Assembly (NCBI GenBank): GCA_015665275.1
Contig: JADFAL010000038.1
Coordinates: forward strand, 1 to 63,583
Source of the DNA: Flavobacteriales bacterium
GTDB lineage: Bacteria; Bacteroidota; Bacteroidia; Flavobacteriales_D; Crocinitomicaceae
Direction of reading: 5' to 3'
DNA: 63,583 nt
Shown: piece by piece, positions 24,639 through 33,901 of the stretch
How positions within the stretch are numbered: the first letter of the stretch is position 1
How the letters are laid out: each line of letters opens with the position of its first letter
Notes under the pieces: generated by a model
The model's database searches: none
The model's input: the letters and a program-made list of their open reading frames with translations, nothing else
Told to the model about the DNA's origin: nothing
Made by a program: the position numbers and the translations under genes

Positions 24639-26718
24639 TCGTATCGTGCTTTTCTTCTTTGTCTATTTTGATATCGTCCACACGTGGTACTTCTGGTACT
24701 CGTACGGGTTCTTCCTCAACTACAACAGCCTCTTGAATCGGTTCTTCTTCTTTTTTATCCCAAGGACGTTCACCGAAGATAGCTACCAAATCCTCTTTGA
24801 AGATAACTTCTTTTTCTAGGAGTTTGTTGGCAAGCTGCTCTAATTTTTCTTTGTTGTCGCGCAAAAGTTGCAATGCTCGATCGTATTGTGATTCTATCAG
24901 TTTGCTCACCTCTTCATCGATAACATGCGCAGTTTCATCTGAGTACGGCTTCGTAAACTGATTTCCGTGCGGATCATAGTAAGAAATGTTACCGATCTTA
25001 TCATTCAATCCGTAAACAGTCACCATGGCGTAAGCTTGTTTGGTTACTTTTTCCAAATCACTCAAGGCTCCGGTACTAATCTTTCCAAATGTCAATAGCT
25101 CTGCTGCACGACCTCCAAGAGACGTACACATCTCATCCAAAATTTGTTCTGTTGTGGTGATACTGCGTTCTTCCGGCAAGTACCAAGCAGCTCCTAAGGA
25201 ACGACCTCGCGGTACAATTGTCACCTTAACCAATGGATTTGCATACTGCAACAACCATGAAACAGTTGCGTGTCCAGCTTCGTGGAAAGCAATCGCTTTT
25301 TTCTCTTCTGGAGTAATGATTTTGTTCTTTTTCTCCAATCCACCGATGATTCTGTCTACGGCATCTAGGAAATCTTGTTTGTCCACAGCCTTCTTCTCTT
25401 TACGAGCAGCAATCAAAGCGGCTTCGTTACAAAGGTTGGCGATGTCTGCTCCAGAGAATCCTGGTGTTTGGCGTGCTAAGAAATCAACGTCCAAATCTTT
25501 TTCAAGTTTCAATGGCTTCAAGTGCACTTGGAAGATCTCTTGACGCTCGTTCAAATCTGGCATGTCCACAAAAATCTGACGGTCAAATCGTCCAGCACGC
25601 GTCAATGCGTTATCAAGTACGTCTGCACGGTTTGTTGCTGCCAAGATGATTACCCCAGAGTTGGTTCCAAATCCGTCCATCTCTGTCAAGAGTTGATTTA
25701 AGGTATTCTCACGCTCGTCATTCGAACCGAAGCTATTATTTTTTCCACGGGCACGTCCGATGGCATCAATCTCATCAATAAAGATGATTGCTGGTGCTTT
25801 TTCTTTCGCTTGCTTGAACAAATCACGTACACGTGAGGCTCCAACTCCTACGAACATTTCCACGAAATCTGATCCTGAAAGTGAGAAGAAAGGAACTTGT
25901 GCTTCTCCGGCAACTGCTTTTGCTAGCAAGGTTTTACCTGTTCCCGGAGGTCCTACTAAAAGGGCTCCCTTCGGAATCTTCGCTCCTAGTTCTGTGTATT
26001 TTTTCGGGTGCTTCAAGAAGGCTACAATTTCCTCAACTTCTTCCTTCGCTCCCTCTAATCCAGCAACGTCTTTAAACGTTGTGTTGGTCGTTTTACCGTT
26101 CTCGTAAACTTTCGCTTTGGACTTTCCAATGTTGAAAATCTGTCCGCCGCCACCGCCGCCACCGCCGCCAGTCATACGACGCATCACGAACATCCAAATA
26201 GCTAGGATAATAATTAATGGAAGCAAGAAACTTAAGATTCCGCTGAAGTAGTTGACTTCATCTTCTGAAGAAGGATCAACTGAAGGGACTTTTAGATCCG
26301 TTTCTTCACCTGCTTCTTCTGCATCTGCAATGTCCTCTTGGATTTCTTTTCTTCGATCATCAAGGCGCCGCTCGAAAGTTTCAACACTTCCTAATTTTAG
26401 CGTAAATTCCTTTTCACCTCCAAGTGTATTGCCTTTTTTAAGAGCGTCTCGTAACTTCTTGAAACGCGCTTCTTCTGATTTTTTCACGAAGGATCGCCCT
26501 TCTTTTGTCAACGTGAAATCAAGTCGATCTCTGTTGATAATGACCATTTTATCGATATAGTCTTGTTCCCAAAGTTCGATTACTACTTTTTGAGAACCGA
26601 TCTCTGTTTCGGAGCCAGAAGACATGAACAATTGAACGCCGATGATGGCAACTCCAATTGCTGCGTAAATCCAGTATATCGAAAATGGACTCTTCTTTTT
26701 GTTTTTGTTATCGCTCAT
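24571..26718 (-). CDS. ftsH: ATP-dependent zinc metalloprotease FtsH
   Basis: Membrane AAA+ protease of 715 residues that degrades misfolded and regulatory membrane proteins. Two transmembrane helices (about 12-28 and 165-182) flank a periplasmic domain, followed by a nine-Gly run (residues 186-194), Walker [14 protein letters not shown] near 255, Walker [12 protein letters not shown] near 310, [23 protein letters not shown] near 365, and the zinc motif HEAGH near 478. The tail after 645 is a Glu/Val/Pro-rich acidic extension ([17 protein letters not shown]...). It follows rsfS by nine bases and leads the DUF2007-cdsA-psd run. I see no promoter between rsfS and ftsH. Confidence 0.97.
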   Translation of the reverse strand: MSDNKNKKKSPFSIYWIYAAIGVAIIGVQLFMSSGSETEIGSQKVVIELWEQDYIDKMVIINRDRLDFTLTKEGRSFVKKSEEARFKKLRDALKKGNTLGGEKEFTLKLGSVETFERRLDDRRKEIQEDIADAEEAGEETDLKVPSVDPSSEDEVNYFSGILSFLLPLIIILAIWMFVMRRMTGGGGGGGGGQIFNIGKSKAKVYENGKTTNTTFKDVAGLEGAKEEVEEIVAFLKHPKKYTELGAKIPKGALLVGPPGTGKTLLAKAVAGEAQVPFFSLSGSDFVEMFVGVGASRVRDLFKQAKEKAPAIIFIDEIDAIGRARGKNNSFGSNDERENTLNQLLTEMDGFGTNSGVIILAATNRADVLDNALTRAGRFDRQIFVDMPDLNERQEIFQVHLKPLKLEKDLDVDFLARQTPGFSGADIANLCNEAALIAARKEKKAVDKQDFLDAVDRIIGGLEKKNKIITPEEKKAIAFHEAGHATVSWLLQYANPLVKVTIVPRGRSLGAAWYLPEERSITTTEQILDEMCTSLGGRAAELLTFGKISTGALSDLEKVTKQAYAMVTVYGLNDKIGNISYYDPHGNQFTKPYSDETAHVIDEEVSKLIESQYDRALQLLRDNKEKLEQLANKLLEKEVIFKEDLVAIFGERPWDKKEEEPIQEAVVVEEEPVRVPEVPRVDDIKIDKEEKHDTNEADSENEKPVDGAADETSPGA

Positions 26719-26727
26719 TTTTAATAA

Positions 26728-27105
26728 TTAATCAAGGTTTGGTACATCTACTCTGACGGCGTCGGCCCACAAATCTTCCAGTTCATAAAAGGTGCGTGTT
26801 TCTTTGTAGAACACATGGGCAACTACGCTCACATAATCCAAAAGGACCCATTCACGATTGCTTTTCCCTTCAACACTGTAAGGTTTTTCCGACAATTCCT
26901 TGCGAGTATGGCGTACAACAGACGAACTGATTCCGTCTACCTGAGTTGAAGAATCTCCGCTACAGATGACAAAATAATCGCAAACTGCGTTATGAATTTC
27001 TCGTAGATCGAGCACCACAATATCTTTCGCTTTATTCTCTTGCATTCCCTCTACGATTGCATCGCAGAGTGCTTGTGAGTCATCCTCTCTCAACTCTTTC
27101 TCCAT
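26728..27105 (-). CDS. rsfS: Ribosomal silencing factor RsfS
   Basis: Binds ribosomal protein uL14 and blocks subunit joining when nutrients fall. The 125 residues carry the RsfS/Iojap pattern: KDIVVLDLREIHNAVCDYFV near residue 28, ICSGDSSTQVDGIS near 48, and REWVLLDYVSVVAHVFYKET near 85 with the conserved Trp. Length is normal. The exact -7 box TAGATTTG (27133-27126) lies 20 bases before the ATG. It heads the rsfS-ftsH-DUF2007-cdsA-psd run and is divergent from birA, with which it shares overlapping promoter boxes. Confidence 0.95.
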   Translation of the reverse strand: MEKELREDDSQALCDAIVEGMQENKAKDIVVLDLREIHNAVCDYFVICSGDSSTQVDGISSSVVRHTRKELSEKPYSVEGKSNREWVLLDYVSVVAHVFYKETRTFYELEDLWADAVRVDVPNLD

Positions 27106-27125
27106 GTACGTTTTTTATACCTTTA

Positions 27126-27139
27126 CAAATCTAACTTTA
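27126..27139. promoter_or_regulatory. Overlapping divergent -7 boxes of rsfS and birA
   Basis: On the minus strand TAGATTTG (27133-27126) for rsfS; on the plus strand TAACTTTA (27132-27139, one mismatch) for birA, 47 bases before its ATG. The two boxes share the TA at 27132-27133, so polymerase can hold only one at a time. Confidence 0.45.
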
Positions 27140-27186
27140 TATTTACAGAAAACCAGCCGAAATCGGTTGAACTATCAATAATCCCT

Positions 27187-27912
27187 ATGCAGGAAATCGG
27201 TCGTTCCATCATCCGTTTGGAATCTGTAGATTCTACGAACAATTATACTGCCAATCGTGCTCGAGAGAACGATTTGCGTCATGGCGCTGTTATTTTGGCA
27301 GTAGAGCAAACGGCCGGCAAAGGACAGATGGGCGCTCACTGGCAGTCAGATGCGGGTTTAAACCTGACATTTTCGGTCTTTTTGAATAACGTCAATCTGT
27401 CAGTACAGCGTCAGTTCCTTTTAACAAAAATTGTGTCTTTGTCACTCGTTGATTTGCTCGGAAAATGGGGCGTTTCAGCAAAAATCAAGTGGCCGAATGA
27501 TATTTATGTCAACGAGCGTAAAATTGCCGGAGTTTTAATTGAAAATGTAATTCACGGGAAGACCATTACTCGATCAATAATTGGTATTGGGTTGAATGTA
27601 AATCAAAAGAATTTTGGAGACCTGCACGCTACCAGTTTATCATTGGAAAAGAAGATGCACTTTTCGATTGATGAGGTGTTATTCTCATTTATTGCCGCAT
27701 TTAACAAAAGATTGAAGGAACTGGAGGCGAAATCAACACACGAAGACTACCACGATTTGCTGTATCTGTTAAACGAAAAACGAAAATTTGAAGATAGTGA
27801 AGGCGCGTTTGAAGGGATTATTCAAGGCATTGCAGAAAACGGAAGACTAATTGTTTACCGGGATGGGGAATTACAAGAATTTAACTTGAAAGAAATAAAA
27901 TTTCTTAGCTGA
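27187..27912 (+). CDS. birA: Biotin-[acetyl-CoA-carboxylase] ligase, monofunctional
   Basis: Attaches biotin to carrier domains of acetyl-CoA carboxylase via biotinyl-AMP. The 241 residues contain the catalytic domain only, without the N-terminal helix-turn-helix of bifunctional BirA, so it should not act as a repressor. Motifs: ESVDSTNNY near 14 (substrate binding), EQTAGKGQMGAHWQS near 42 (the biotin-binding GRGR-like loop, here GKGQ), IKWPNDIYVN near 98, and KIAGVLIE near 111. The C-terminal SH3-like domain follows from about residue 190. It overlaps the convergent SRPBCC gene end by eight bases. Confidence 0.95.
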   Translation: MQEIGRSIIRLESVDSTNNYTANRARENDLRHGAVILAVEQTAGKGQMGAHWQSDAGLNLTFSVFLNNVNLSVQRQFLLTKIVSLSLVDLLGKWGVSAKIKWPNDIYVNERKIAGVLIENVIHGKTITRSIIGIGLNVNQKNFGDLHATSLSLEKKMHFSIDEVLFSFIAAFNKRLKELEAKSTHEDYHDLLYLLNEKRKFEDSEGAFEGIIQGIAENGRLIVYRDGELQEFNLKEIKFLS

Positions 27913-28303
27913 ACTGCTCTACCAGTTTCTTCGACATAAAATTGAAGAGGTTGGTCAATGGTTTTTCAACCATCATTCGTAAGAAGGCGTTTACTTCGCC
28001 ATCAAAAAGGATATATCCTTCCGTTACGGCACCGTTTTCATTCATGAAGATGGTCAACTTGAAGGGAAAGGGAGATTTTTCTCCGGATTTCAGATACAAT
28101 TCATTCGAACCATTATTGCCGTCCTGAACCAAAGAGATGGTAATTCCTCCCTGAACTTTGAAAGAGCATTTTTCTTCGTTCGCTTGAAAATCAGAGATTT
28201 TGTCCATCGGAAGAAGGTGCTCCATGTTGTTTGCATCACCAAGAAAAGATCGAACCGTTGCTTGATTCGCGTTTACAATTACGTTATCCGCTTTGATTTT
28301 CAT
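27905..28303 (-). CDS. SRPBCC-fold protein, 132 residues
   Basis: Small protein with the layout of the START/Bet v1-like (SRPBCC) superfamily. I start at the ATG 28303 (begins MKIKADNVIVNANQATV); a longer frame from 28330 overlaps pyrE. The N-terminal strand, FLGDANNMEHLLPMDKI helix pair near 18-33, a central beta-sheet and a C-terminal long helix (LRMMVEKPLTNLFNFMSKKL) match a ligand-binding pocket protein. It follows pyrE by one base and may be co-transcribed. No enzymatic residues can be named; ligand unknown. The family call is from pattern and not proven. Confidence 0.68.
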   Translation of the reverse strand: MKIKADNVIVNANQATVRSFLGDANNMEHLLPMDKISDFQANEEKCSFKVQGGITISLVQDGNNGSNELYLKSGEKSPFPFKLTIFMNENGAVTEGYILFDGEVNAFLRMMVEKPLTNLFNFMSKKLVEQFS

Positions 28304-28304
28304 A

Positions 28305-28946
28305 CTACTTCTTCCATTCTTTGGGAGCACGGCGCCATTCGCTCAATGATTCCATATCGTTCTCTGTAATCCACTCGTCTTTCAGGGCTACTTCTACCAA
28401 GGTGTTGTAATCGGAAAGTGTCACATACGGACATTCTGCGTTGGCAAAATTTTCATGAGCCAAATCGAAACCATAAGTGAAAATGGCAACCAATCCGCGG
28501 ACATCTAATTTTGCATCTCTCAAAGCTTCAACTGCCTTCAGGCTGCTTCCTCCTGTAGAGATTAAATCTTCGATTACCACGATTTTTTGTCCTTCCTCGT
28601 AAAAGCCTTCAATTTGATTTCCCATTCCATGGGCTTTAGCAGAACTTCGAACGTAGATAAAAGGAACGCCTAATTCCTGTGCAACCAAAGCCCCTTGTGC
28701 TATACCACCTGTTGCTACACCAGCAATAGCATCCGGTTTTCCGAAATGATCAAGAATCGCTTCCGAGTATGCCTGACGGATGAACGTTCGGATGTTTGGA
28801 TGCGATAATGTAACTCGGTTGTCGCAATATATAGGAGAATTAATTCCCGATGCCCAAACAAAAGGATCATTTGGACTTAACTTAACAGCTTTGATTTGTA
28901 GCAAAAATTCAGCTACTTTTGATGCCTTATCAGTGTTCAAAATCAT
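28305..28946 (-). CDS. pyrE: Orotate phosphoribosyltransferase
   Basis: Converts orotate and PRPP to orotidine 5'-phosphate in pyrimidine synthesis. The 213-residue protein has the PRPP-binding motif VVIEDLISTGGSS at residues 123-135, the dimer-contact loop YVRSSAKAHGMGNQIEG near 98-115 (the K/R-rich loop contributed to the other subunit) and the N-terminal SGINSPIYCDNR near 33. The start ATG at 28946 lies eight bases from the ATG of the divergent Nudix gene. An exact -7 box (TACATTTG) lies five bases upstream. Confidence 0.96.
   Translation of the reverse strand: MILNTDKASKVAEFLLQIKAVKLSPNDPFVWASGINSPIYCDNRVTLSHPNIRTFIRQAYSEAILDHFGKPDAIAGVATGGIAQGALVAQELGVPFIYVRSSAKAHGMGNQIEGFYEEGQKIVVIEDLISTGGSSLKAVEALRDAKLDVRGLVAIFTYGFDLAHENFANAECPYVTLSDYNTLVEVALKDEWITENDMESLSEWRRAPKEWKK
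28890..28921 (+). promoter_or_regulatory. Full-consensus promoter of the Nudix gene, inside pyrE
   Basis: TTTG (28890-28893), 20 bases, TACTTTTG (28914-28921): an exact TTTG-N20-TAnnTTTG match, 33 bases before the Nudix ATG at 28955. It lies in the first codons of the oppositely transcribed pyrE gene. Confidence 0.65.
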
Positions 28947-28951
28947 GGGTG

Positions 28952-28959
28952 CAAATGTA
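28952..28959 (-). promoter_or_regulatory. -7 box of pyrE, predicted leaderless
   Basis: TACATTTG on the minus strand ends five bases before the pyrE ATG and overlaps the start codon of the divergent Nudix gene (28955). A TTG (28978-28976) lies 16 bases upstream, slightly short of the usual spacing. Confidence 0.5.
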
Positions 28960-29569
28960 CAAAGTTTTTATTGATCAAAAGCCTGTAGTTTTCATCGAAA
29001 AAGAAGAGTTATCCACAGATTTTCTAGTGGAAAAGGCGAAGAATGTTACAGACATGGATGCGCTAAAACTACTATTGAGAGAGGCTTCAATTGATTCGCC
29101 AGTTTTTCTAACGGCCAAGAATCCAAAGAAGACATTCAAAGCATTTTTTTCCGATTTCAAAAAGATTGAGGCAGCAGGCGGAATCGTTCAACGTAAGAAG
29201 AAATTTCTTGTCATAAAGCGCAAGGGACTTTGGGATATTCCGAAAGGTAAAATTGATAAAGGAGAGGATGCTGAAACCGCCTGCGTTCGCGAAATCATGG
29301 AGGAGTGTGGAATTGACGGACATTCTATTGTACATCCGTTGTGTGAAACCTACCACTGTATGAAATGGAACGGGCAACCTGCCTTGAAACGAACCTATTG
29401 GTACATGCTTGCTTATGATGGGCTAAAAGAAACCACACCTGAGACCAAAGAAGATATTACCGAGGCGAAATGGATGTCTCGCGAAAAACTACTCGACATT
29501 CGCAAGAAAACATTTGGGTCAATTAACGTTGTACTCGACGCCTATTTGGAGCATTATCCTGAGGAGTAA
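28955..29569 (+). CDS. Nudix hydrolase, 204 residues
   Basis: Hydrolase of nucleoside diphosphate derivatives. I take the ATG at 28955 (begins MYKVFIDQKPV); the frame from 28919 lies inside the opposing pyrE gene and overlaps its promoter. The Nudix box is GKIDKGEDAETACVREIMEE plus CGI at residues 98-120, matching Gx5Ex7REUxEExGU. An N-terminal segment of about 70 residues (VDQKP...KNVTDMDALKLL) precedes it, not part of the minimal Nudix fold. Substrate unknown; the Arg/Lys-rich strand before the box (GGIVQRKKKFLVIKRKGLWD) is usual. A good promoter lies at 28890-28921. Confidence 0.9.
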   Translation: MYKVFIDQKPVVFIEKEELSTDFLVEKAKNVTDMDALKLLLREASIDSPVFLTAKNPKKTFKAFFSDFKKIEAAGGIVQRKKKFLVIKRKGLWDIPKGKIDKGEDAETACVREIMEECGIDGHSIVHPLCETYHCMKWNGQPALKRTYWYMLAYDGLKETTPETKEDITEAKWMSREKLLDIRKKTFGSINVVLDAYLEHYPEE

Positions 29570-29596
29570 GAAAGAACTCATATTAAACCTATACGG

Positions 29597-30361
29597 TTAA
29601 TCATTCTTATGCAAAACAACCGGACTCGCCTGGGCCGTTGGCATTATCACAATATCATTGAGTGTAACATGGGGCGGTCGCGTCGCGGCAAAATAAGCTG
29701 TTTCGGCTATGTCTTTCGCAAGCAAGGGTTGATATCCTTGATACACTGAATTTGCAGCATTTTGATCTCCTTTGAATCGTACCACAGAGAATTCCGTTTC
29801 TGCTGCTCCCGGAGCAATATTGGTTACTTTAATTCCGTGAGAGACTAAATCGATACGCATGGCTTGAGACAATGCATCCACGGCATGTTTCGATGCACAA
29901 TACACGTTTCCTCCCGGATACACCTGTTTGCCCGCAATCGATGCGATGTTGATAATTTGTGCATTATCATTTTCCTTCAGCAGTGGAATTACTGCTTTCG
30001 AAACGTAGAGCAATCCCTTCACATTCGTGTCTATCATGCGTTCCCAGTCATCTATTACACCTTCGTCAATCGGTCCTTTCCCAACGGCTAGGCCAGCGTT
30101 GTTGATCAATAGGTTGATCTGTGATCGTGTCTCTGATGGAATACCTGAAATAGCTTCGTTCACCGCTTCATTGTCACGCACGTCAAAACATAAGGTCAAT
30201 ACAGAAATTCCGTACGTTGATTCAAGTTCAACTTTTAAAGTGTCTAGTCGCTTTTCACGTCTTCCAGTGATGACCAAGTCCCATCCATTTTGAGCGAATT
30301 CATGAGCGCATGCTTCTCCAAATCCTGCCGTTGCTCCGGTGATCAATGTTGTATTATTCAT
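29597..30361 (-). CDS. Short-chain dehydrogenase/reductase (YdfG-like)
   Basis: Classical SDR of 254 residues: cofactor loop TGATAGFGEACA at residues 8-19, NNAGLAVG near 85, catalytic Ser in NIASIAGKQ near 138, and YxxxK in YCASKHAVDALS near 153. The residue after the second strand is TGRREKRL (Arg-rich), suggesting NADP(H). It resembles the YdfG/3-hydroxy acid dehydrogenase group in the sequence IAPGAAETEFS near 182. The gene overlaps the upstream membrane protein gene by eight bases, which indicates coupling. Substrate not predictable. Confidence 0.92.
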   Translation of the reverse strand: MNNTTLITGATAGFGEACAHEFAQNGWDLVITGRREKRLDTLKVELESTYGISVLTLCFDVRDNEAVNEAISGIPSETRSQINLLINNAGLAVGKGPIDEGVIDDWERMIDTNVKGLLYVSKAVIPLLKENDNAQIINIASIAGKQVYPGGNVYCASKHAVDALSQAMRIDLVSHGIKVTNIAPGAAETEFSVVRFKGDQNAANSVYQGYQPLLAKDIAETAYFAATRPPHVTLNDIVIMPTAQASPVVLHKND

Positions 30362-31826
30362 GTTTTAAAGATTTTGATTTCTCTTGGTAAAGAATCCCTG
30401 TGATCATCAGAATGACAATATACACCGGAATGCGATATCGGGCAATAGCGCCCAAAACAGGGGTGGTCCATCCGATAATTAGTGACAATAAAAGCGCGAA
30501 TAGAATCAGTCCCGCCACCCTAATTTTTTCTTGTTCCGAAAGTTTTTTTCTTCGTGAAATGGCCAAGAGTAAGGCGCCAAAGAGTACTATAGTTTCAAGG
30601 AATGCAATCCAGTTCAAAGCACCACCTGGATCTCCTGGAAGAGGACGTAATAACGTATGGTATAAGGCTTCGGGAATGTTCTTAATTAATTGGGTGTACG
30701 AATTGTTGATAGGAGTTACTGGAATAAAACCATTCGATTGTGTGTTCTCAAAATACTTGATCCATCGTTCGCCATTTTCTTTCTTCAAAAGAATAGGAAC
30801 AGGGTCGGAGATTTGACCAAGTTTTAGAATTTGAGCATTCACATCACGCTTTAACCAAACAGTATCGTGATCTCTGTTTAAAGAGGCAATTTGATCGGTT
30901 CGGAAATAATAAAAAACGCTATCTGCATAAACATGCAATCCGCCACGCCCTACCTGAACAAAGTCAAATTGCTTACGACTGATAGTTTGAATGGCTTTCT
31001 CTTTTGGTTTAGGAAACAAGGTAAATGCCAATCCCGCAAATACTCCAAGAATTAAGAAAGCCCCAGCAATTTTATATTTCGGAAGCCATTTAGCTGCTGC
31101 AAGAAAGATCAGCATTGGAATTAGCATGAAGATCACGTAGGGTTTGAACCCGAGTAGCAAAAATCCACCAATAACTCCAAAAAGAATCTTCTTTCGGATA
31201 GTATCGTCATGAAATACGCCGCGTAAAAAGAGTCCCAATCCTAATAACATGAAAGGTTCCTTCAGAATGCTCGAAGACCAAAAGAATACGCTCGGTAAGA
31301 GTAATAAAACCCAGAAAACAATGGAGCTATTGATGGTAACCATCGATTTCCCAGTGATATACAAATGCTTTACACCCATCAAACCAACAAAGCAACAAAC
31401 GAGTGCATGTGCCGTCTCTGAATTAAAGCTGATGAAATGAATAAGGCTATGTACGCGAAGAATGTTCTTATTGTCATTGATTAACGATTGCGCTCCGATA
31501 TCCCAATGCGTTGTTTCAGGTAAATATGTTTCAATTAGGGGCTGCGTTTCTCCAACGCCGGTGAGGAATTTAAAATAGGTAAGAGGAGATTCCCAAAAAA
31601 CCTTGTTTAGCATTTGACTTTCGCGCATGAATACTCCCGCATCTTCGCTAAGTGTTCCTTGACCTAACACTTCCGTATATACAAAAAGGAAGCAAAGCGC
31701 CATTCCAACTTTTAGCGCAAACGCAATGGGGAAAGCCCATGGATGCAATTCAGGAACGGATAAAGAACGCCAGTAGCGGAGCCCCAGAAAAAAGATCAGA
31801 AAAAGTACAATTGTGTACAAAATCAC
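30354..31826 (-). CDS. Polytopic membrane protein, 490 residues, function unknown
   Basis: About ten to eleven transmembrane segments, with one soluble loop (about residues 265-385, including a long hydrophilic stretch KAIQTISRKQFDFVQVGRGG) between helices. The layout recalls Wzy-like polymerases or GT-C type glycosyltransferases, but I see no diagnostic motif. I use GTG at 31826 as the start since it gives a hydrophobic first helix (ILYTIVLFLIFFLGLRYW) and no ATG precedes it. It overlaps the SDR gene by eight bases. Upstream, 137 bases separate it from the divergent htpG start. Confidence 0.72.
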   Translation of the reverse strand: MILYTIVLFLIFFLGLRYWRSLSVPELHPWAFPIAFALKVGMALCFLFVYTEVLGQGTLSEDAGVFMRESQMLNKVFWESPLTYFKFLTGVGETQPLIETYLPETTHWDIGAQSLINDNKNILRVHSLIHFISFNSETAHALVCCFVGLMGVKHLYITGKSMVTINSSIVFWVLLLLPSVFFWSSSILKEPFMLLGLGLFLRGVFHDDTIRKKILFGVIGGFLLLGFKPYVIFMLIPMLIFLAAAKWLPKYKIAGAFLILGVFAGLAFTLFPKPKEKAIQTISRKQFDFVQVGRGGLHVYADSVFYYFRTDQIASLNRDHDTVWLKRDVNAQILKLGQISDPVPILLKKENGERWIKYFENTQSNGFIPVTPINNSYTQLIKNIPEALYHTLLRPLPGDPGGALNWIAFLETIVLFGALLLAISRRKKLSEQEKIRVAGLILFALLLSLIIGWTTPVLGAIARYRIPVYIVILMITGILYQEKSKSLKHE

Positions 31827-31963
31827 GCGTCGAAATTTCCGGCTAATTTAGTGATTATTCAAACTAAGGTGTCACAATGTCCAACAATCGCGGACACTTT
31901 GTCAGTTAACTTCCGATGGCACAGTCATTGACCTATCAAAAGCACTAACAAATTGAAAAAAAG

Positions 31964-33853
31964 ATGAAAACAGGTCAGATTAATGTTCAAACGGAAAATA
32001 TTTTTCCAATCATTAAAAAATTCTTGTATTCCGATCACGAGATTTTTCTTCGTGAATTAGTATCAAATGCAGTAGATGCCTCGCAGAAATTGCGCGTGCT
32101 TTCCTCGAATGGAGAGTACAAAGGTGAGGTTGGAGACTTGAAAGTGGAAGTTCTTTTAGATAACGAAGCTGGAACTTTGACTATTCGCGATGCTGGAATT
32201 GGAATGACGGATGCCGAGATCGATAAGTACATCAACCAAATTGCGTTCTCGGGAGCTGAAGAGTTTGTGAAACAATACGAGGGCAATGAAGGTGCCGAGC
32301 AGATTATTGGGCATTTCGGATTAGGTTTCTATTCCGCATTCATGGTGGCAGATAAAGTTCAAATCCGCACGTTAAGTCGTCAGGATGGGGCACAAGCTGT
32401 ACAATGGGAAAGTAATGGTTCTCCGGAATACACTATTGAGGAGATTGAAAAGGATACGCGAGGAACTGATATCGTGCTGTTTATTTCTGAGGAATCGAAA
32501 GAATTCATGGAAAAGGCACGCATACAAGGGATTTTGGATAAGTACTGTAAGTTCTTGCCAATCCCCGTTTTCTTTGGAACTAAGACGGATTACCAAGACG
32601 ATCCAAATGGAGAAAAAGACGATAATGGTAAAGTGAAACGCGTGGCCGTAGATGTTCCAAATCAAGTGAATAACGTGTCTCCAGCGTGGACGAAATCACC
32701 TTCGCAATTGACAGAAACGGAGTATGGAAACTTCTATGGAGAGTTATATCCTGGTTCAATGGATTTGCCGTTGTTCAATATTCACCTGAATGTTGATTAC
32801 CCGTTTAACCTTACTGGAATTCTTTATTTCCCGAAGATTTCAGAGAACGTTGAAGTACAACGAAACAAAATCAACTTGTATTCGAATCAAGTATTCATTA
32901 CAGATTCAGTAGAAGAAATTGTGCCGGAATTCCTGACACTTCTTCATGGAGTAATTGATTCTCCGGACATTCCGTTGAACGTATCTCGTTCGTACCTTCA
33001 AAGTGATAGCAACGTAAAGAAAATTTCGTCGCACATTACGAAGAAAGTTGCCGATAAATTGGCGAGTATGTTCAAGACAGATCGCGCCGATTTTGAATCG
33101 AAGTGGGAAGATTTGAAGATTTTCGTTCAGTACGGAACACTTTCGGACGAGAAGTTTGCTGAGAAAGCAAAGCAATTCACTTTGATGAAGGATACGGACG
33201 GAAAGTACTACACAATTGAGGAGTACAAGGAAAAAGTAGAAGCCCTTCAGAAGAATAAGGAAGACAAAATCATAATGTTGTACACGAACAATTCCGAAGA
33301 ACAATTTGGATTTGTAAAGAAAGCAAATGAACGTGGGTACGGCGTTTTGGAGTTGGGTGGACCATTAACATCGCACTGGATTGCAAAAATGGAACAGTCT
33401 TTTGATGGAATTTCATTCGCCCGCGTGGATGCCGATACTTTGGACAAGTTGATTCAAAAAGAGGAGGAGATTCCTTCGAAATTAACAGAAGAAGATGAAG
33501 GTGCATTGCGTCCGATGTTCGAAGAAGTAGTGAACAAGGAGAAATACACAATTCAGTTCGAAAGCATGCACTCTAATGATGCACCAATAATTGTTACGCA
33601 GCCTGAGTTTATCCGTCGAATGATGGAACAACAAGCTATGGGTGGCGGAGGATTTATGGGCGCCTTCCCGGAAATGTATAACTTGGTCATCAATTCGAAT
33701 CACGAGAAGATCAGTCAGATCCTGAATACGAAGACAAAGAAGTCTCAGGAACGACAGGTAAAACAACTTACCGATATCGCGTTGTTGTCGCAGGGCATGC
33801 TGAAAGGCGAGGAATTGAATGCCTTTATCGAACGTAGTATCGAGTTGATATAA
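31964..33853 (+). CDS. htpG: Molecular chaperone HtpG (Hsp90)
   Basis: Bacterial Hsp90, ATP-driven chaperone dimer. The 629 residues are typical: N-terminal GHKL ATPase with FLRELVSNAVDASQKLR near residue 26 (catalytic Glu and Asn), IRDAGIGMTDAEIDK near 74, and GHFGLGFYSAFMVADKVQI near 113; middle domain with PLFNIHLNVDYPFNLTG and SENVEVQRNKINLYSNQVFI near 300; C-terminal dimerisation domain. The 110-base leader shows no exact promoter box. A hairpin follows the gene, and next comes a DjlA-like J protein in the same direction. Confidence 0.97.
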   Translation: MKTGQINVQTENIFPIIKKFLYSDHEIFLRELVSNAVDASQKLRVLSSNGEYKGEVGDLKVEVLLDNEAGTLTIRDAGIGMTDAEIDKYINQIAFSGAEEFVKQYEGNEGAEQIIGHFGLGFYSAFMVADKVQIRTLSRQDGAQAVQWESNGSPEYTIEEIEKDTRGTDIVLFISEESKEFMEKARIQGILDKYCKFLPIPVFFGTKTDYQDDPNGEKDDNGKVKRVAVDVPNQVNNVSPAWTKSPSQLTETEYGNFYGELYPGSMDLPLFNIHLNVDYPFNLTGILYFPKISENVEVQRNKINLYSNQVFITDSVEEIVPEFLTLLHGVIDSPDIPLNVSRSYLQSDSNVKKISSHITKKVADKLASMFKTDRADFESKWEDLKIFVQYGTLSDEKFAEKAKQFTLMKDTDGKYYTIEEYKEKVEALQKNKEDKIIMLYTNNSEEQFGFVKKANERGYGVLELGGPLTSHWIAKMEQSFDGISFARVDADTLDKLIQKEEEIPSKLTEEDEGALRPMFEEVVNKEKYTIQFESMHSNDAPIIVTQPEFIRRMMEQQAMGGGGFMGAFPEMYNLVINSNHEKISQILNTKTKKSQERQVKQLTDIALLSQGMLKGEELNAFIERSIELI

Positions 33854-33863
33854 AAATAATCCG

Positions 33864-33887
33864 GCTGTCCGTCTTTTGGCGGACAGC
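33864..33887 (+). terminator. Hairpin after htpG (weak terminator or attenuator)
   Basis: GCTGTCCG (33864-33871) pairs with CGGACAGC (33880-33887) around 8 bases; only TTAATTT follows. It may reduce read-through into the J-protein gene and not end transcription fully. Confidence 0.55.
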
Positions 33888-33901
33888 TTAATTTAAGGAG
33901 T

